From the NCBI RefSeq assembly GCF_004792515.1, contig NZ_CP038865.1:1277501-1341500 (forward strand): a stretch of 64,000 nucleotides of DNA, read 5' to 3'. The notes beneath the pieces are model-generated. The model had not been told where the DNA came from. It saw only the letters and a program-made list of their open reading frames with translations, and did no database searches. Both the position numbers and the translations under genes were made by a program. The first letter of the stretch is position 1. Each line of letters opens with the position of its first letter. Below, in pieces: positions 9,899 to 19,645 of the stretch. This stretch comes from Vagococcus xieshaowenii (GTDB taxonomy: Bacteria; Bacillota; Bacilli; Lactobacillales; Vagococcaceae).

Positions 9899-11953
9899 TT
9901 AGTCAAATTTTCCAGTCTGTTCAACCTCAACCATTCGTTGGGCTAGAAGTTGATAGGCTGCTTTAATTTGCCACTCATATTGTTCCCAAATATTAGATGC
10001 TTCTTGCCTAGCAGTTTCTAATATGTCAAAGTCAACAACCATATCGCCTACATTAAACTGTGGAATCCCTGATTGACGAGCACCAAAAAATTCGCCTGGA
10101 CCTCGCATTTCTAAATCTTTTTGACTTAAAACAAAACCGTCTGTTGTTTCAGTCATTATTTTCATCCGTTCAATTCCTGTATCATTTTTAGGATTAGAAA
10201 CAAGAATACAATACGACGCTTCACTACCACGTCCCACTCGTCCTCTCAATTGATGCAACTGAGCTAATCCAAAACGTTCTGCGTCCATAATCATCATAAT
10301 AGTAGCATTTGGAACGTTAACACCTACTTCAATAACCGTAGTTGAAACGAGAATTTGAAGCTCATTGTCTTTAAATTTCGTCATGATATCATCTTTTTCT
10401 GCAGGTTTCATCTTACCGTGTAATAATCCCACTTCAAAGTCAGGCGCATAATAGTCGCGTAATGTATCATATAATTCAGTGGCATTTTTCAAATCTAAGG
10501 ACTCGGACTCTTCAATTAACGGACAAATCACATAGACTTGATGACCTTGACGTAATTCTTTGGCTGACCAATCTAAGACAGTCTTGAGTTGCTGAGGTTT
10601 AACCCATCTTGTTGTGATAGGAATACGACCCGCTGGCAACTCATCAATGACTGATACATCCATTTCACCATAAGCCGTAATCGCTAGAGTTCTTGGGATA
10701 GGTGTAGCCGTCATAAATAAGACATCTGGATGATTTCCTTTTTCTCTTAGAGCTTGACGTTGTTTAACACCAAAGCGATGCTGTTCATCAGTAATGACCA
10801 ATCCTAGATGATGATAATCCACACCGTCTTGAATCAACGCATGGGTTCCCACGATAATATCCAGTTCATGATTAGCAAGTTGCGCTAAGATTTCACGCTT
10901 TTCTTTAGCTTTTGTTGAACCCGTTAACAAAGCAACTCTTACATCAGTATCTTTAAATAACTCAGTTAGACTTAAAAAATGTTGTTCCGCCAGTATTTCT
11001 GTTGGCACCATCATAGCCCCTTGAAAACCAGCAGTGACTGCAGCATAAAGAACAATAGCAGCAATCACTGTTTTACCACTCCCAACATCCCCTTGAAGCA
11101 AACGATGCATATGTAAACTACTTCTCATATCCCGACAAATTTCATTTGTTACACGTTTTTGAGCGGAGGTTAATTCAAAAGGCAGCGTCTCAATAAAAGT
11201 TTTTAAGCGAGCATTATCATATAGTATCTCTGTCCCCATATCTGTCGTTTTTTCCTGATGCTTCAATTGTTGCATACGCATTTGAAATTCAAAAAATTCC
11301 TCAAACACCATTCGACGTCTTGCTTCCTGATTTTCTGTCATAGTCTGCGGAAAATGCATGGCTTTGACCGCTGTTTGACGATCTAAAAAATGATACTTTT
11401 CAACTAATTCATCCGGTAACCAGTCCTCGACCAAGGGTAGATAAGCTTCTATTCCTTTTGCAATAATATCAACAAGTGTTTGTTGTCTCACTTGCTTGTT
11501 AACGTGATAAATAGGGGCAAATTCATCAACACTTTGTTCTTTAGCACCGCTACTTAATATTTTTATACCCATTAAAGATTGACGTTTACTATCCCATTTA
11601 CCATACACGCTTATTTCTTCGCCCATGTGAACTTGCTTTTGTAAAAAGTGTTGATTAAAAAATGTCACTTTCACTACGACATGCTCTTGTCTAATATTAA
11701 ACATCAGTCTATTTTTTTTATAGCCAAAATGGGAAACTACCGCTTCGGTTACGACTGTTCCTTTTAATACCACTTTTTCTTGATCTGCAATATCTTCAAT
11801 TTGACGTAACTGAAAATCATTGTAGCGAAACGGGAAATACATGATAAGTTCTTCAATTGTTTCAATACCTAATGACATTAATTGCTCAACTTTCTTAGGT
11901 CCTACTCCCGCTAAGACAGCCACTCCATCATTTAACGACTTCAATTGTTTCAC
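9899..11953 (-). CDS. recG: ATP-dependent DNA helicase RecG
   Basis: Branch-migration helicase that regresses stalled forks and processes Holliday junctions. The 684-aa protein has the N-terminal OB-fold wedge domain (about 1-200), followed by SF2 motifs: Walker A GDVGSGKTV, DEQH box (ITDEQHRFGVKQR), FMTATPIPRT, and QLRGRVGRG near the C-terminus. The terminal TRG/hairpin segment is present. It lies 44 bp upstream of plsX and is preceded by the fakA terminator, so it probably has its own promoter in the short gap or receives read-through. Confidence 0.95.
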   Translation of the reverse strand: MKQLKSLNDGVAVLAGVGPKKVEQLMSLGIETIEELIMYFPFRYNDFQLRQIEDIADQEKVVLKGTVVTEAVVSHFGYKKNRLMFNIRQEHVVVKVTFFNQHFLQKQVHMGEEISVYGKWDSKRQSLMGIKILSSGAKEQSVDEFAPIYHVNKQVRQQTLVDIIAKGIEAYLPLVEDWLPDELVEKYHFLDRQTAVKAMHFPQTMTENQEARRRMVFEEFFEFQMRMQQLKHQEKTTDMGTEILYDNARLKTFIETLPFELTSAQKRVTNEICRDMRSSLHMHRLLQGDVGSGKTVIAAIVLYAAVTAGFQGAMMVPTEILAEQHFLSLTELFKDTDVRVALLTGSTKAKEKREILAQLANHELDIIVGTHALIQDGVDYHHLGLVITDEQHRFGVKQRQALREKGNHPDVLFMTATPIPRTLAITAYGEMDVSVIDELPAGRIPITTRWVKPQQLKTVLDWSAKELRQGHQVYVICPLIEESESLDLKNATELYDTLRDYYAPDFEVGLLHGKMKPAEKDDIMTKFKDNELQILVSTTVIEVGVNVPNATIMMIMDAERFGLAQLHQLRGRVGRGSEASYCILVSNPKNDTGIERMKIMTETTDGFVLSQKDLEMRGPGEFFGARQSGIPQFNVGDMVVDFDILETARQEASNIWEQYEWQIKAAYQLLAQRMVEVEQTGKFD

Positions 11954-11965
11954 CTCTTTATAAAC

Positions 11966-11997
11966 AAAAAGACTATGACAATTGTCACAGTCTTTTT
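11966..11997 (-). terminator. Terminator after fakA
   Basis: Hairpin with arms AAAAAGACTGTGACAATTG and its complement (one wobble/mismatch near the base) flanked by T-runs on both strands; on the minus strand it follows fakA. Confidence 0.75.
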
Positions 11998-12038
11998 AAT
12001 TTTTATTTTTTCTGTAAAGCTAGGCTCACTCAAGTACT

Positions 12039-13712
12039 TTATTCTACAGAGAAGATATATGGATAAACTGGTTGATCTCCTTGGTGTATTTCAACTTCTA
12101 ATTCATCATTTAACGCTAAGATAGCTGCTTCAATTGCTTCAGCTTCTTCTTGTGTTCCTTCTTCACCAATAATAATTGTAACAATTTCGCTATCTTCTGT
12201 TAACATTTTTTCAATTGTATTAACTGATGAAGTAAAACGATCTGTTTGAGCGACAACGATTTTACCTTCTACCATTCCGATAAAATCATCTTGATGAATC
12301 TCTAAACCATCAATCGTTGTATCTCTAACAGCAGTTGTTACTTGACCACTTGCTACTTCATCTAACATAGCAACCATTGTTTCTTTATTTTCTTCTAATG
12401 ATAGTTGATCATTGAAGCCTAACAACGCAGTCATCCCTTGAGAAATAGTTCTAGCAGGTACTACAACTGTTGGAATTTCACTTACTTCAGCCGCTTGATC
12501 TGCTGCCATGAAGATGTTTTTATTATTTGGTAAAATAATCACTTTCTCAGCATGTACTTCTTCAATAGCTTTCATAATATCTTCAGTACTTGGATTCATT
12601 GTTTGTCCACCACTGATGACATAGTTAGCGCCCATACTCAAGAATAATTCTTTTAATCCTTCTCCGGCAGCAATTGCGATAATTCCGTACGGTTTACGAG
12701 GTGCATCAGCTTTTGGTGCCACTTCGTCAGATTCAAGAATAGTTTCATGTTGAACACGCATGTTATCTACTTTAATTTTAATTAATGAACCAAATTTCTG
12801 ACCGTAGTTCATCACTTCACCGGGATGCTCCGTATGAACGTGAACTTTAATGACTTCATCATCAGCAACCACTAATAATGAATCACCTAATTCATTTAAA
12901 TAGTTACGGAACGTATCATAGTCAAATTCACTATCAACTGTTTCACCTTCACCAATTCTTACCATTATTTCAGTACAGTAACCGAACTTAATATCTTCAG
13001 TAGCAACATGACCTGCTACACTACGATGATGTTCAGCATTTACCATTTCTGTCATTTCAGCAGGTGTTGGTTGATATACAGGTGCTTCTAATTCTTTACC
13101 TGATAAAACACTTAAAAATCCTTCATAAATAAATAATAGCCCTTGACCACCACTATCTACAACACCGACTTCTTTAAGAACAGGTAATAAATCTGGTGTT
13201 TTATCTAGCGCTTTTTTAGAACCTTTAACAACAGCTTCCATTACTTCTAAACAATCTTCTGTTTGTTGGGCTTTTTTCATACCAGCTTTAGCGCCTTCAC
13301 GAGCAACTGTTAGAATCGTTCCTTCCACCGGCTTCATAACCGCTTTGTACGCTGTTTCAACACCACTAGCGAATGCTGTAGCAAATTGTTCACTTGTTAC
13401 TTCTTCAAAATCAACGATTGCTTTTGAGAAACCACGGAACAACTGAGAAAGGATAACGCCTGAGTTACCACGAGCTCCCATTAATAAACCTTTTGATAAG
13501 ACTTTTGATAATTCCCCAACATGTTCTGATGTTGAATTACTTACTGCTTTTGCACCACTTGTCATTGATAAATTCATATTCGTTCCAGTATCACCATCTG
13601 GCACTGGAAAAACGTTTAACGAGTTAACATACTCGGCATTTTGATCCAAGCGCATTGATCCTGCCTGAACCATTGCTTGAAATTGACCCGCTTTAATTGT
13701 TTTGATTTCCAC
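12039..13712 (-). CDS. fakA: Fatty acid kinase ATP-binding subunit (DAK2-domain protein)
   Basis: Phosphorylates exogenous fatty acids presented by a FakB partner, feeding PlsX/PlsY. The 557-aa product has the DhaL-type N-terminal domain with the Mg-ATP motif NVFPVPDGDTGTNM (Asp39, Asp41), GARGNSGVILSQ, and SGGQGLLF. Central and C-terminal regulatory domains follow. The start is taken as GTG 13712, eight bases after AGGGAGGA. An upstream ATG adds 12 residues with no ribosome site. It follows the Asp23-family gene by 39 bp, the common yloU-yloV pair. No fakB gene lies in the window. Confidence 0.9.
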   Translation of the reverse strand: MEIKTIKAGQFQAMVQAGSMRLDQNAEYVNSLNVFPVPDGDTGTNMNLSMTSGAKAVSNSTSEHVGELSKVLSKGLLMGARGNSGVILSQLFRGFSKAIVDFEEVTSEQFATAFASGVETAYKAVMKPVEGTILTVAREGAKAGMKKAQQTEDCLEVMEAVVKGSKKALDKTPDLLPVLKEVGVVDSGGQGLLFIYEGFLSVLSGKELEAPVYQPTPAEMTEMVNAEHHRSVAGHVATEDIKFGYCTEIMVRIGEGETVDSEFDYDTFRNYLNELGDSLLVVADDEVIKVHVHTEHPGEVMNYGQKFGSLIKIKVDNMRVQHETILESDEVAPKADAPRKPYGIIAIAAGEGLKELFLSMGANYVISGGQTMNPSTEDIMKAIEEVHAEKVIILPNNKNIFMAADQAAEVSEIPTVVVPARTISQGMTALLGFNDQLSLEENKETMVAMLDEVASGQVTTAVRDTTIDGLEIHQDDFIGMVEGKIVVAQTDRFTSSVNTIEKMLTEDSEIVTIIIGEEGTQEEAEAIEAAILALNDELEVEIHQGDQPVYPYIFSVE

Positions 13713-13751
13713 TTGATAAATCCTCCCTTTAGTCAAGACTACCTTCACACA

Positions 13752-14114
13752 TTATTCAGGTAGTACACGTACGCCTTGGACAAATACATTTACTGAGTTC
13801 GCAGTAATGCCCAACATTGTTTCTAAATTGTATTTAACTTTCTCTTGAACGTTCTTAGATACTTCTGAGATTTTTGTTCCATAGCTAATAACCGTATAAA
13901 CATCAACTGCTACACCGTTATCTTCTTGACGAACAACAACGCCTCGAGAATAATTTTCTTTTCGAAGGATTTCATTAAAATTATCTTTAATTTGGTTTTT
14001 ACTTGCCATGCCCACGATGCCATAAATTTCAGTGGTTGCACCACCAACTACTGTGGCAATCACCTCATTGCTAATTTCGATAGTTCCTGCTTGTGTATTA
14101 ATTTTAACAGTCAT
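13752..14114 (-). CDS. Asp23/Gls24 family envelope-stress protein (YloU-like)
   Basis: Small (120 aa) Asp23-domain protein; family members sit at the membrane or in the cytoplasm and relate to envelope stress, but their biochemistry is poorly defined. Seen motifs: TQAGTIEISNEVIATVVGGATTEIYGIVGM and VRVLPE at the end. The start at 14114 has AAGGAGGA at correct spacing; the longer frame would place that site inside the gene. It is co-transcribed with fakA and divergent from rpmB. Confidence 0.88.
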   Translation of the reverse strand: MTVKINTQAGTIEISNEVIATVVGGATTEIYGIVGMASKNQIKDNFNEILRKENYSRGVVVRQEDNGVAVDVYTVISYGTKISEVSKNVQEKVKYNLETMLGITANSVNVFVQGVRVLPE

Positions 14115-14162
14115 AAACATATCCTCCTTAAGGCACAATCGCCCATATTCTTAAACTATTCT

Positions 14163-14191
14163 ATCACAATCAATCTAATAAGAAAAGTCAA
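14163..14191 (-). promoter_or_regulatory. Putative promoter of the Asp23-fakA unit
   Basis: Minus-strand TTGACT (14186-14191), 17 bp, TGTGAT (14163-14168). The -10 is weak (4 of 6). About 50 bp upstream of the ATG. Confidence 0.4.
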
Positions 14192-14263
14192 ACTCCATAT
14201 TTAGTCAAAAACATTTTCTGTAACTTTTCATAAGCTTTTTTATCTTTTCTTATTCTTAAAGGC

Positions 14264-14292
14264 TTGCATTAAGCAGTGGTTTATGATAAATT
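14264..14292 (+). promoter_or_regulatory. Promoter of rpmB
   Basis: TTGCAT (14264-14269), 17 bp, TAAATT (14287-14292), about 58 bp upstream of the ATG. Confidence 0.6.
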
Positions 14293-14349
14293 ATTCTAGT
14301 ATGAGCAAACAAATTAACGCTTCAATATCAAAGCAAAGGAGGAAGGACC

Positions 14350-14538
14350 ATGGCAAAAGAATGTTATATCACTGGACGTAAAGCAAGATCTGGTAACTCT
14401 CGCTCTCACGCGATGAATTCATCTAAACGTACTTGGAAAGCTAACCTACAAAAAGTTCGTATTTTAGTAGACGGCAAACCTAAGAAAGTTTGGGTTTCAA
14501 CTCGTGCTTTGAAATCAGGTAAAGTTGAGCGTGTTTAA
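14350..14538 (+). CDS. rpmB: 50S ribosomal protein L28
   Basis: Large-subunit ribosomal protein of 62 aa, normal for the family: [32 protein letters not shown] at the start and basic throughout. The strong ribosome site AAAGGAGGAAGG precedes the ATG. It lacks the paired zinc-binding cysteines seen in some L28 paralogues (a single Cys5), so this is the zinc-independent type. A monocistronic gene with its own promoter and terminator, divergent from the Asp23/fakA pair. Confidence 0.96.
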   Translation: MAKECYITGRKARSGNSRSHAMNSSKRTWKANLQKVRILVDGKPKKVWVSTRALKSGKVERV

Positions 14539-14553
14539 TTTATAATTAAGACA

Positions 14554-14588
14554 GACATCTGATATTTTTTGTTAGGTGTCTTTTTTTT
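14554..14588 (+). terminator. Terminator of rpmB
   Basis: GACATCT...AGGTGTC stem (one G-U pair) followed by eight T, 16 bp after the stop codon. Confidence 0.8.
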
Positions 14589-14592
14589 ATCC

Positions 14593-14644
14593 AAAAACAG
14601 AGGGAGGATATGACAAAAGTTTGTCATATCCTCCCTCTGTTTTA
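14593..14644 (-). terminator. Long perfect terminator after thiN
   Basis: Two perfectly complementary 24-bp arms (14594-14617 and 14620-14643) with only a two-base centre. The right arm includes part of the thiN stop codon. The sequence AGAGGGAGGATATGACAAA forms the stem. T-runs on both ends make it usable from both strands. It separates convergent rpmB and thiN. Confidence 0.85.
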
Positions 14645-15289
14645 TTTATCTTTACTTTGTATCACCGCTATAACACCTTTAGTGAAACTAAACCTCACCG
14701 TATCGGATACGAACTCATTAGAAGCATAACTTGTTGGAAAAGCAACCTCCACATTAGTGAGTTTATATTTAGCATCATGAATTGTAAAACCCTCAATTGG
14801 CGTTAAACAAATAAAGGCTAAATACTTCTTATCAATCTCTTTATCAATGACATAATCCCCTGGTAAAAAGTAACGCATCGTGTTTTGATTATCGGCAATG
14901 GTTAATTTGTTTGTTATAGACAAGTCTCCTATATGAAACGGTAACCAAATATTAGCTAGAAAATGATCCCATCTACCTCCAGAAGCCCCAATCAACGTAA
15001 TTTCCGAATCAGGGTATCTTTTTAATACTTCTAAAATAGCTAACTCGGTATCAGTAAAATCTTTCTCAGGTTGTGCTTTGATGACTTCTTTTACTTGTCG
15101 CGCTACTTGTTCAAATTCTTCCTTTATAAGCGAATCGAAGTCTCCGATAGCAACTAATGGTTGAATACCATGATTAAGCAAATACAGGCTGCCACGATCA
15201 ACTCCAATCCAAATCGCTTCTTCTGAAAAATGATCAAGTACAGGCCATAAAGAAGGGGATCCACCTGCAGCAATGATAACTTGTTGCAT
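14642..15289 (-). CDS. thiN: Thiamine pyrophosphokinase
   Basis: Transfers pyrophosphate from ATP to thiamine to make thiamine diphosphate. The 215-aa sequence has the family blocks GVDRGSLYLL, AIGDFDS, QPEKDFTDTELAI and LIGASGGRWDHFLANI, with the conserved acidic residues of the active site. Normal length. It is the last gene of the large minus-strand block, 2 bp after rpe. The pairing with rpe and rsgA is common in lactic acid bacteria. Confidence 0.93.
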   Translation of the reverse strand: MQQVIIAAGGSPSLWPVLDHFSEEAIWIGVDRGSLYLLNHGIQPLVAIGDFDSLIKEEFEQVARQVKEVIKAQPEKDFTDTELAILEVLKRYPDSEITLIGASGGRWDHFLANIWLPFHIGDLSITNKLTIADNQNTMRYFLPGDYVIDKEIDKKYLAFICLTPIEGFTIHDAKYKLTNVEVAFPTSYASNEFVSDTVRFSFTKGVIAVIQSKDK

Positions 15290-15291
15290 AA

Positions 15292-15942
15292 TTACTGTAC
15301 CGCATCACGAAGCGTTTGAATACGTTCAGCTGGATTCTCCGCAGCATAGACATATGAGCCTGCAACAAATACATCCGCTCCTGCATCTGCGCATTGTTTG
15401 ATGGTTTTATCCGTTACACCACCATCTACTTCAATTTCGTATTGATAACCCTTTTCTTGACGGATAGCCGCCACTTGTGCGATTTTTTCGGTAACTTCTG
15501 GAATAAACGATTGTCCACCAAACCCTGGATTAACCGTCATTAATAACACCATGTCTACCATGCTCAAAACATGTTCAATGGCACTAACGGGTGTCCCTGG
15601 ATTAATTACCACACCGGCTTTCACACCTAAATCTTTAATCATTTGGATACCACGATGCAAATGAGGTGTGCTTTCGGCATGAATCACAATAAAATCTGCT
15701 CCTGCCTTGGCGAAATCAGCAATATAACGCTCAGGATTCACAATCATCAAATGAACATCCAGTGGTAATTTAGTTACCGGTCGCAAAGCAGCAACAATAT
15801 TAGGACCTAAAGTAATATTAGGGACGAATTGACCGTCCATTACATCGATATGAATATAATCTGCTCCTGCTTTTTCAACTAATACAACATCTCTTTCTAA
15901 ATTAGCAAAATCTGCACTTAAAATTGATGGCGCAATTTTCAT
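15292..15942 (-). CDS. rpe: Ribulose-phosphate 3-epimerase
   Basis: Interconverts ribulose-5-phosphate and xylulose-5-phosphate in the pentose phosphate pathway. A 216-aa TIM barrel with the expected motifs: KIAPSILSADFANL, IHIDVMDGQFVPNITLG (metal-binding His and Asp), DVHLMI, VNPGFGGQ and EVDGGV. Complete and normal in length. Ribosome site AGAGGG before the ATG. Between rsgA and thiN. Confidence 0.96.
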   Translation of the reverse strand: MKIAPSILSADFANLERDVVLVEKAGADYIHIDVMDGQFVPNITLGPNIVAALRPVTKLPLDVHLMIVNPERYIADFAKAGADFIVIHAESTPHLHRGIQMIKDLGVKAGVVINPGTPVSAIEHVLSMVDMVLLMTVNPGFGGQSFIPEVTEKIAQVAAIRQEKGYQYEIEVDGGVTDKTIKQCADAGADVFVAGSYVYAAENPAERIQTLRDAVQ

Positions 15943-15960
15943 TTTATTCCCTCTTTCTAA

Positions 15961-16860
15961 TTAACGTTTATTTTTTCCATACATAGGTTTACGATTTTCA
16001 AGTTCGTTTAATATTTGCAAGTAATTATCATAACGCTCTTGTGAAATTTCTCCTGCTGCAACTTGTGCCTTAACTGCACATTTAGGTTCATGAACATGTT
16101 TACACTCACGGAATTTACAAGACTGGCTTGCTTCATTTATTTCGATGAATTGTTGCGATAATTCCGTTGTTTCCATTTGCGGAATATCAATAGCACTAAA
16201 CCCTGGCGTGTCACCAACTAATCCACCTTCTAAAGGAATTAATTCCACATGACGTGTCGTATGCTTTCCTCGGCCTAAATATTGAGAAATTTCTCCTGTT
16301 TTTAAGTTCAACTCTGGAGATATTTTATTAATCAATGTTGATTTACCAGCACCTGTTTGTCCCATAAAGACGGTTACTTTGTCAGAAAATAACGTTGATA
16401 TCGTAGCGACTAACTCATCTGGATGGCCTAATAATGGCATCAGCACGTGATACCCAATTTTTTCAAAATAATCTGCATACTCTTTCACTTGATAATAGCC
16501 GGATTCATCTAGCAAATCTGTCTTTGTAAAGTATAAAATAGGCACGATATTATTATACTCTAAATAAACTAAAAAGCGATCTAATAAATTTTCTGAAAAA
16601 TTTGGTTCTTTACAACTAATAATTAAGACCGCTTGATCAATGTTAGCAACAGGCGGACGAATCAGTTCATTTTTTCTTGGTTCAACCGCTAAAATATACC
16701 CTTCTTTTAACGTATCAAATTTAAATTCAACTTCATCTCCCACTAAAGGCGTAATATTTCTATTCCTAAAATTTCCTCGCGCTCTTGTTTGATAGGTCTT
16801 TCCATCTGAATATACATAATAAAAGCCGCTTAATGCTTTCCTTATTTGTCCTTTTGCCAT
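15961..16860 (-). CDS. rsgA: Small ribosomal subunit biogenesis GTPase
   Basis: Circularly permuted GTPase that checks late 30S maturation. The 299-aa product has an N-terminal OB fold, then G4 (TKTD) before G1 (GQTGAGKSTLIN) and G3 (DTPG), the hallmark permuted order. The C-terminal zinc finger is CKFRECKHVHEPKC. It lies 110 bp downstream of prkC and beyond that gene's terminator, so it may have its own promoter there. The gene pair with prkC/stp is conserved across Firmicutes. Confidence 0.96.
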   Translation of the reverse strand: MAKGQIRKALSGFYYVYSDGKTYQTRARGNFRNRNITPLVGDEVEFKFDTLKEGYILAVEPRKNELIRPPVANIDQAVLIISCKEPNFSENLLDRFLVYLEYNNIVPILYFTKTDLLDESGYYQVKEYADYFEKIGYHVLMPLLGHPDELVATISTLFSDKVTVFMGQTGAGKSTLINKISPELNLKTGEISQYLGRGKHTTRHVELIPLEGGLVGDTPGFSAIDIPQMETTELSQQFIEINEASQSCKFRECKHVHEPKCAVKAQVAAGEISQERYDNYLQILNELENRKPMYGKNKR

Positions 16861-16916
16861 AGGGCCTCCTTTATGACCATTTAATTAATTACAGTATACC
16901 ATAATTCACTTATAAT

Positions 16917-16963
16917 AAAAAAACTCCAACAAGAAGAGCATCACACACTTCTTGTTAGAGTTG
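16917..16963 (-). terminator. Terminator after prkC
   Basis: Minus-strand arms AACTCTAACAAGAAG and CTTCTTGTTGGAGTT (one G-U pair) with a 12-nt loop, followed by seven T. Confidence 0.85.
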
Positions 16964-16970
16964 ATAGATA

Positions 16971-18872
16971 TTATTGACTTGAATCTTCTGTCTTTTCACT
17001 AGATAACTCTTCTTTGGCAACCTCAGAAGATGTGCTTGTTTCAGATGATGTTTCTTTTGAACTATCTTCCGTACTTTCTTCCGTACTTTCTTCAGAGCTT
17101 TCTGAATCAGCTGACGACTCTTCAGTTGATTCAACTTCTGGTTCTTCAGATGATTCGACAGTTTCAACAGGTTCTGGTCCTTTTGAAAGCACAATCATGA
17201 CAGAGTTCCCTTTTACTAAACTTGCACCCGCTCCTGGTGAGGTACTTATAACAGAATTCTCAGGAATACTATTTGAAAATTCACTTGTAGCCTGAGTAAA
17301 ACCTAATCCTTGGCCATTTAAATAATTAATAGCTTCAGTTAATGTGTAACCTGTTAAATTTTCTAAAATAATCGTTTCAGTTCCCACGCTGACTTTTAAC
17401 TCTACTTGACCATCAGCTAGCGAAATTTTAGACCCTTCTGCCGGTGATTGACTCACAATGACACCTGGTTCATAATCCGGATCTTCCACTTCATCTATTT
17501 TAATTTGATCATCCGTAAAACCTAAATCTAATAATTCTTTTTTAGCATCTGTCAAGCGAGAGCCAATATAGTTACCAATCTCAATTTTTTCAGACCCTTT
17601 ACTAACGGTTAAAATTATTTTTTCAGATTTAAAGGCACGCGTTCCAATACGAGGTGATGTGCTAATCACTCGGTCAGCTTTAACTGTTTCAGAAAAAGCT
17701 TCTTCATAATCATCCGACACCTTAAATCCTTTGTCTTCTAGCAATGTAATAGCTTCATCAATCGTTTGACCTGAAACATCGGGAATAGTTGTTCCTGATG
17801 GTGCAAGCCAGACACCTGCTAAAACTGCTAAAACACCTAGCATTAACAATAACCCGATCTTACCCCCACGTCGTTTTTTCTTCTTAGGTTCAATTTTAGG
17901 CGGTTTTTCAACTGTTATCTCATCGGACTCTTTATCCAATTGATTGGTCTGATTAGCTTTTGTTACTTGTGCATCGCTTATAGGTTGAATTCGTTTGGTT
18001 TCATCTTCCATAATTGATTTTGGTTTAAATATAGGTTCATTTGCTCGTTCTGGCAATAAACAGGTCATTAAATCTTTTGCCATTTCATCAGCAGAAACGT
18101 AGCGATCTGAAGGCTCTTTTGTTGTTGCTTTAAGAATAACATTTTCTAAACTTTGTGGAACATCAGGTAATTGTTCACGCACAGAAGGCATATCCGATTG
18201 AAAATGTTTCAATGCAATAGAAACTGCTGATTCTCCTTCAAACGGTACTTTTCCTACTAATAGTTCATACAAAATAATCCCTAAAGCATAAATATCCGAC
18301 TGGCGTGTTGCCATGCTTCCTCTTGCTTGCTCTGGTGATAAATAATGGACAGAACCTAATAATGTATTAGTCTGTGTTAAAGATGTCTCTGATAACGCAA
18401 TAGCGATGCCAAAATCAGCAATCTTAACATTTCCTGCTTCATCCATTAAAATATTTTGGGGTTTCAAGTCTCTATGAATGATACGATGTTCATGTGCCAA
18501 ACCAATTGCCGAAAGAACTTGTTGCATAATAGCAATTACTCGTTCCTTAGATAATGGGTGGTTCTCTTTAATATATTTTTTTAAGTCTGTTCCTTTGACA
18601 TATTCCATTATTAAATATTGACGATTATCTTCTTCACCAACATCATAAATACCAACAATATTTGGATGGACTAATTCTGAAGCGGCTAAAGCTTCTCTTC
18701 TAAATCTTCTAATGGCTGTTTCATCATCAAGAAAATCAAATCGTAGCACCTTTACAGCTACCTCACGATCTAAAATCAAATCGTAAGCAAGGTAGACATT
18801 GGCCATACCACCACTACCAATACTTCGAATAATTCGGTAACGACCGTTTATTTTGTTACCTATTTCTACCAT
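16971..18872 (-). CDS. prkC: PASTA-domain serine/threonine protein kinase
   Basis: Membrane kinase that senses peptidoglycan fragments and controls wall synthesis and antibiotic tolerance; enterococcal members (IreK) govern cephalosporin resistance. Seen in 633 aa: kinase domain with G-loop GSGGMA (19-24), Lys41, HRDLKPQN (133-140), DFG (153-155) and the activation-loop threonines TQTNT; one membrane helix near 340-357; three PASTA repeats (about 360-560); and an unusual Ser/Glu-rich tail of about 65 residues ([15 protein letters not shown]). The start overlaps the stp stop codon by one base. The tail is longer than in typical PrkC and may extend into the wall. Confidence 0.95.
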   Translation of the reverse strand: MVEIGNKINGRYRIIRSIGSGGMANVYLAYDLILDREVAVKVLRFDFLDDETAIRRFRREALAASELVHPNIVGIYDVGEEDNRQYLIMEYVKGTDLKKYIKENHPLSKERVIAIMQQVLSAIGLAHEHRIIHRDLKPQNILMDEAGNVKIADFGIAIALSETSLTQTNTLLGSVHYLSPEQARGSMATRQSDIYALGIILYELLVGKVPFEGESAVSIALKHFQSDMPSVREQLPDVPQSLENVILKATTKEPSDRYVSADEMAKDLMTCLLPERANEPIFKPKSIMEDETKRIQPISDAQVTKANQTNQLDKESDEITVEKPPKIEPKKKKRRGGKIGLLLMLGVLAVLAGVWLAPSGTTIPDVSGQTIDEAITLLEDKGFKVSDDYEEAFSETVKADRVISTSPRIGTRAFKSEKIILTVSKGSEKIEIGNYIGSRLTDAKKELLDLGFTDDQIKIDEVEDPDYEPGVIVSQSPAEGSKISLADGQVELKVSVGTETIILENLTGYTLTEAINYLNGQGLGFTQATSEFSNSIPENSVISTSPGAGASLVKGNSVMIVLSKGPEPVETVESSEEPEVESTEESSADSESSEESTEESTEDSSKETSSETSTSSEVAKEELSSEKTEDSSQ

Positions 18873-19618
18873 TAGTTTTCACCCTCTTCGTCTTCAAAAT
18901 CCATCAGCAGAACCGTAATGTTGTCCTTACCGCCTGCTTCATTTGCGATTTCAATTAACGTTGTTACTTTTTTCTTGAGTGTCATCTCACTACTAACAAC
19001 TCTTAACATACGCTCATCAGGTACCATATTACTTAAGCCATCTGTACATAAAATGATATAGTCATTCAATAGTAAGTCCACAGTTACACTATCAATTTCA
19101 ACATCAGTAGGTAACCCTAGAGAACGTGTTAAGACATTTCTTCTTGGATGTTGCTGGGCTTCTTCTTTTGAGATTTCACCTGTTTTCACTAATTCGTTAA
19201 CTAGCGAATGATCCTCTGTTAACTGTGAAATAACATCTCCTCTTACCCTATAAGAACGGCTATCTCCAACATTGAATAAAATGACACGCTTATCAATTAC
19301 AACTGCTGCAACAATCGTTGTTCCCATACCTACTCGTTCTGGAAATTGAATACCTTCTTCATAAATCAAATGGTTTAGTCGTTGAATTTCAACATTTAAC
19401 CATGACGTTGCAAGCTCTTCGTCATCAATATCGGTTTGTTCCCATGCATCGCCTAATTGACTAACGGTCAACTGACTCGCGATATCTCCGGCTTGATGAC
19501 CTCCCATTCCATCGGCCACAATTGCTAACGCGATATTTTTCTGATTAATATACAAACCAACAGAATCTTGGTTACTTGAACGTTTTTTCCCTACATTCGT
19601 TTGAAAAGCAACTTTCAT
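18872..19618 (-). CDS. stp: PP2C-family protein phosphatase
   Basis: Metal-dependent Ser/Thr phosphatase that opposes the PASTA kinase encoded next to it (IreP in E. faecalis). The 248-aa PPM fold includes [56 protein letters not shown] and [12 protein letters not shown], with all metal-binding aspartates. It directly precedes prkC with overlapping stop/start codons, so kinase and phosphatase are made together. Confidence 0.96.
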   Translation of the reverse strand: MKVAFQTNVGKKRSSNQDSVGLYINQKNIALAIVADGMGGHQAGDIASQLTVSQLGDAWEQTDIDDEELATSWLNVEIQRLNHLIYEEGIQFPERVGMGTTIVAAVVIDKRVILFNVGDSRSYRVRGDVISQLTEDHSLVNELVKTGEISKEEAQQHPRRNVLTRSLGLPTDVEIDSVTVDLLLNDYIILCTDGLSNMVPDERMLRVVSSEMTLKKKVTTLIEIANEAGGKDNITVLLMDFEDEEGEN

Positions 19619-19645
19619 TTTTTACACCTCTTATAAATTGCTTGT

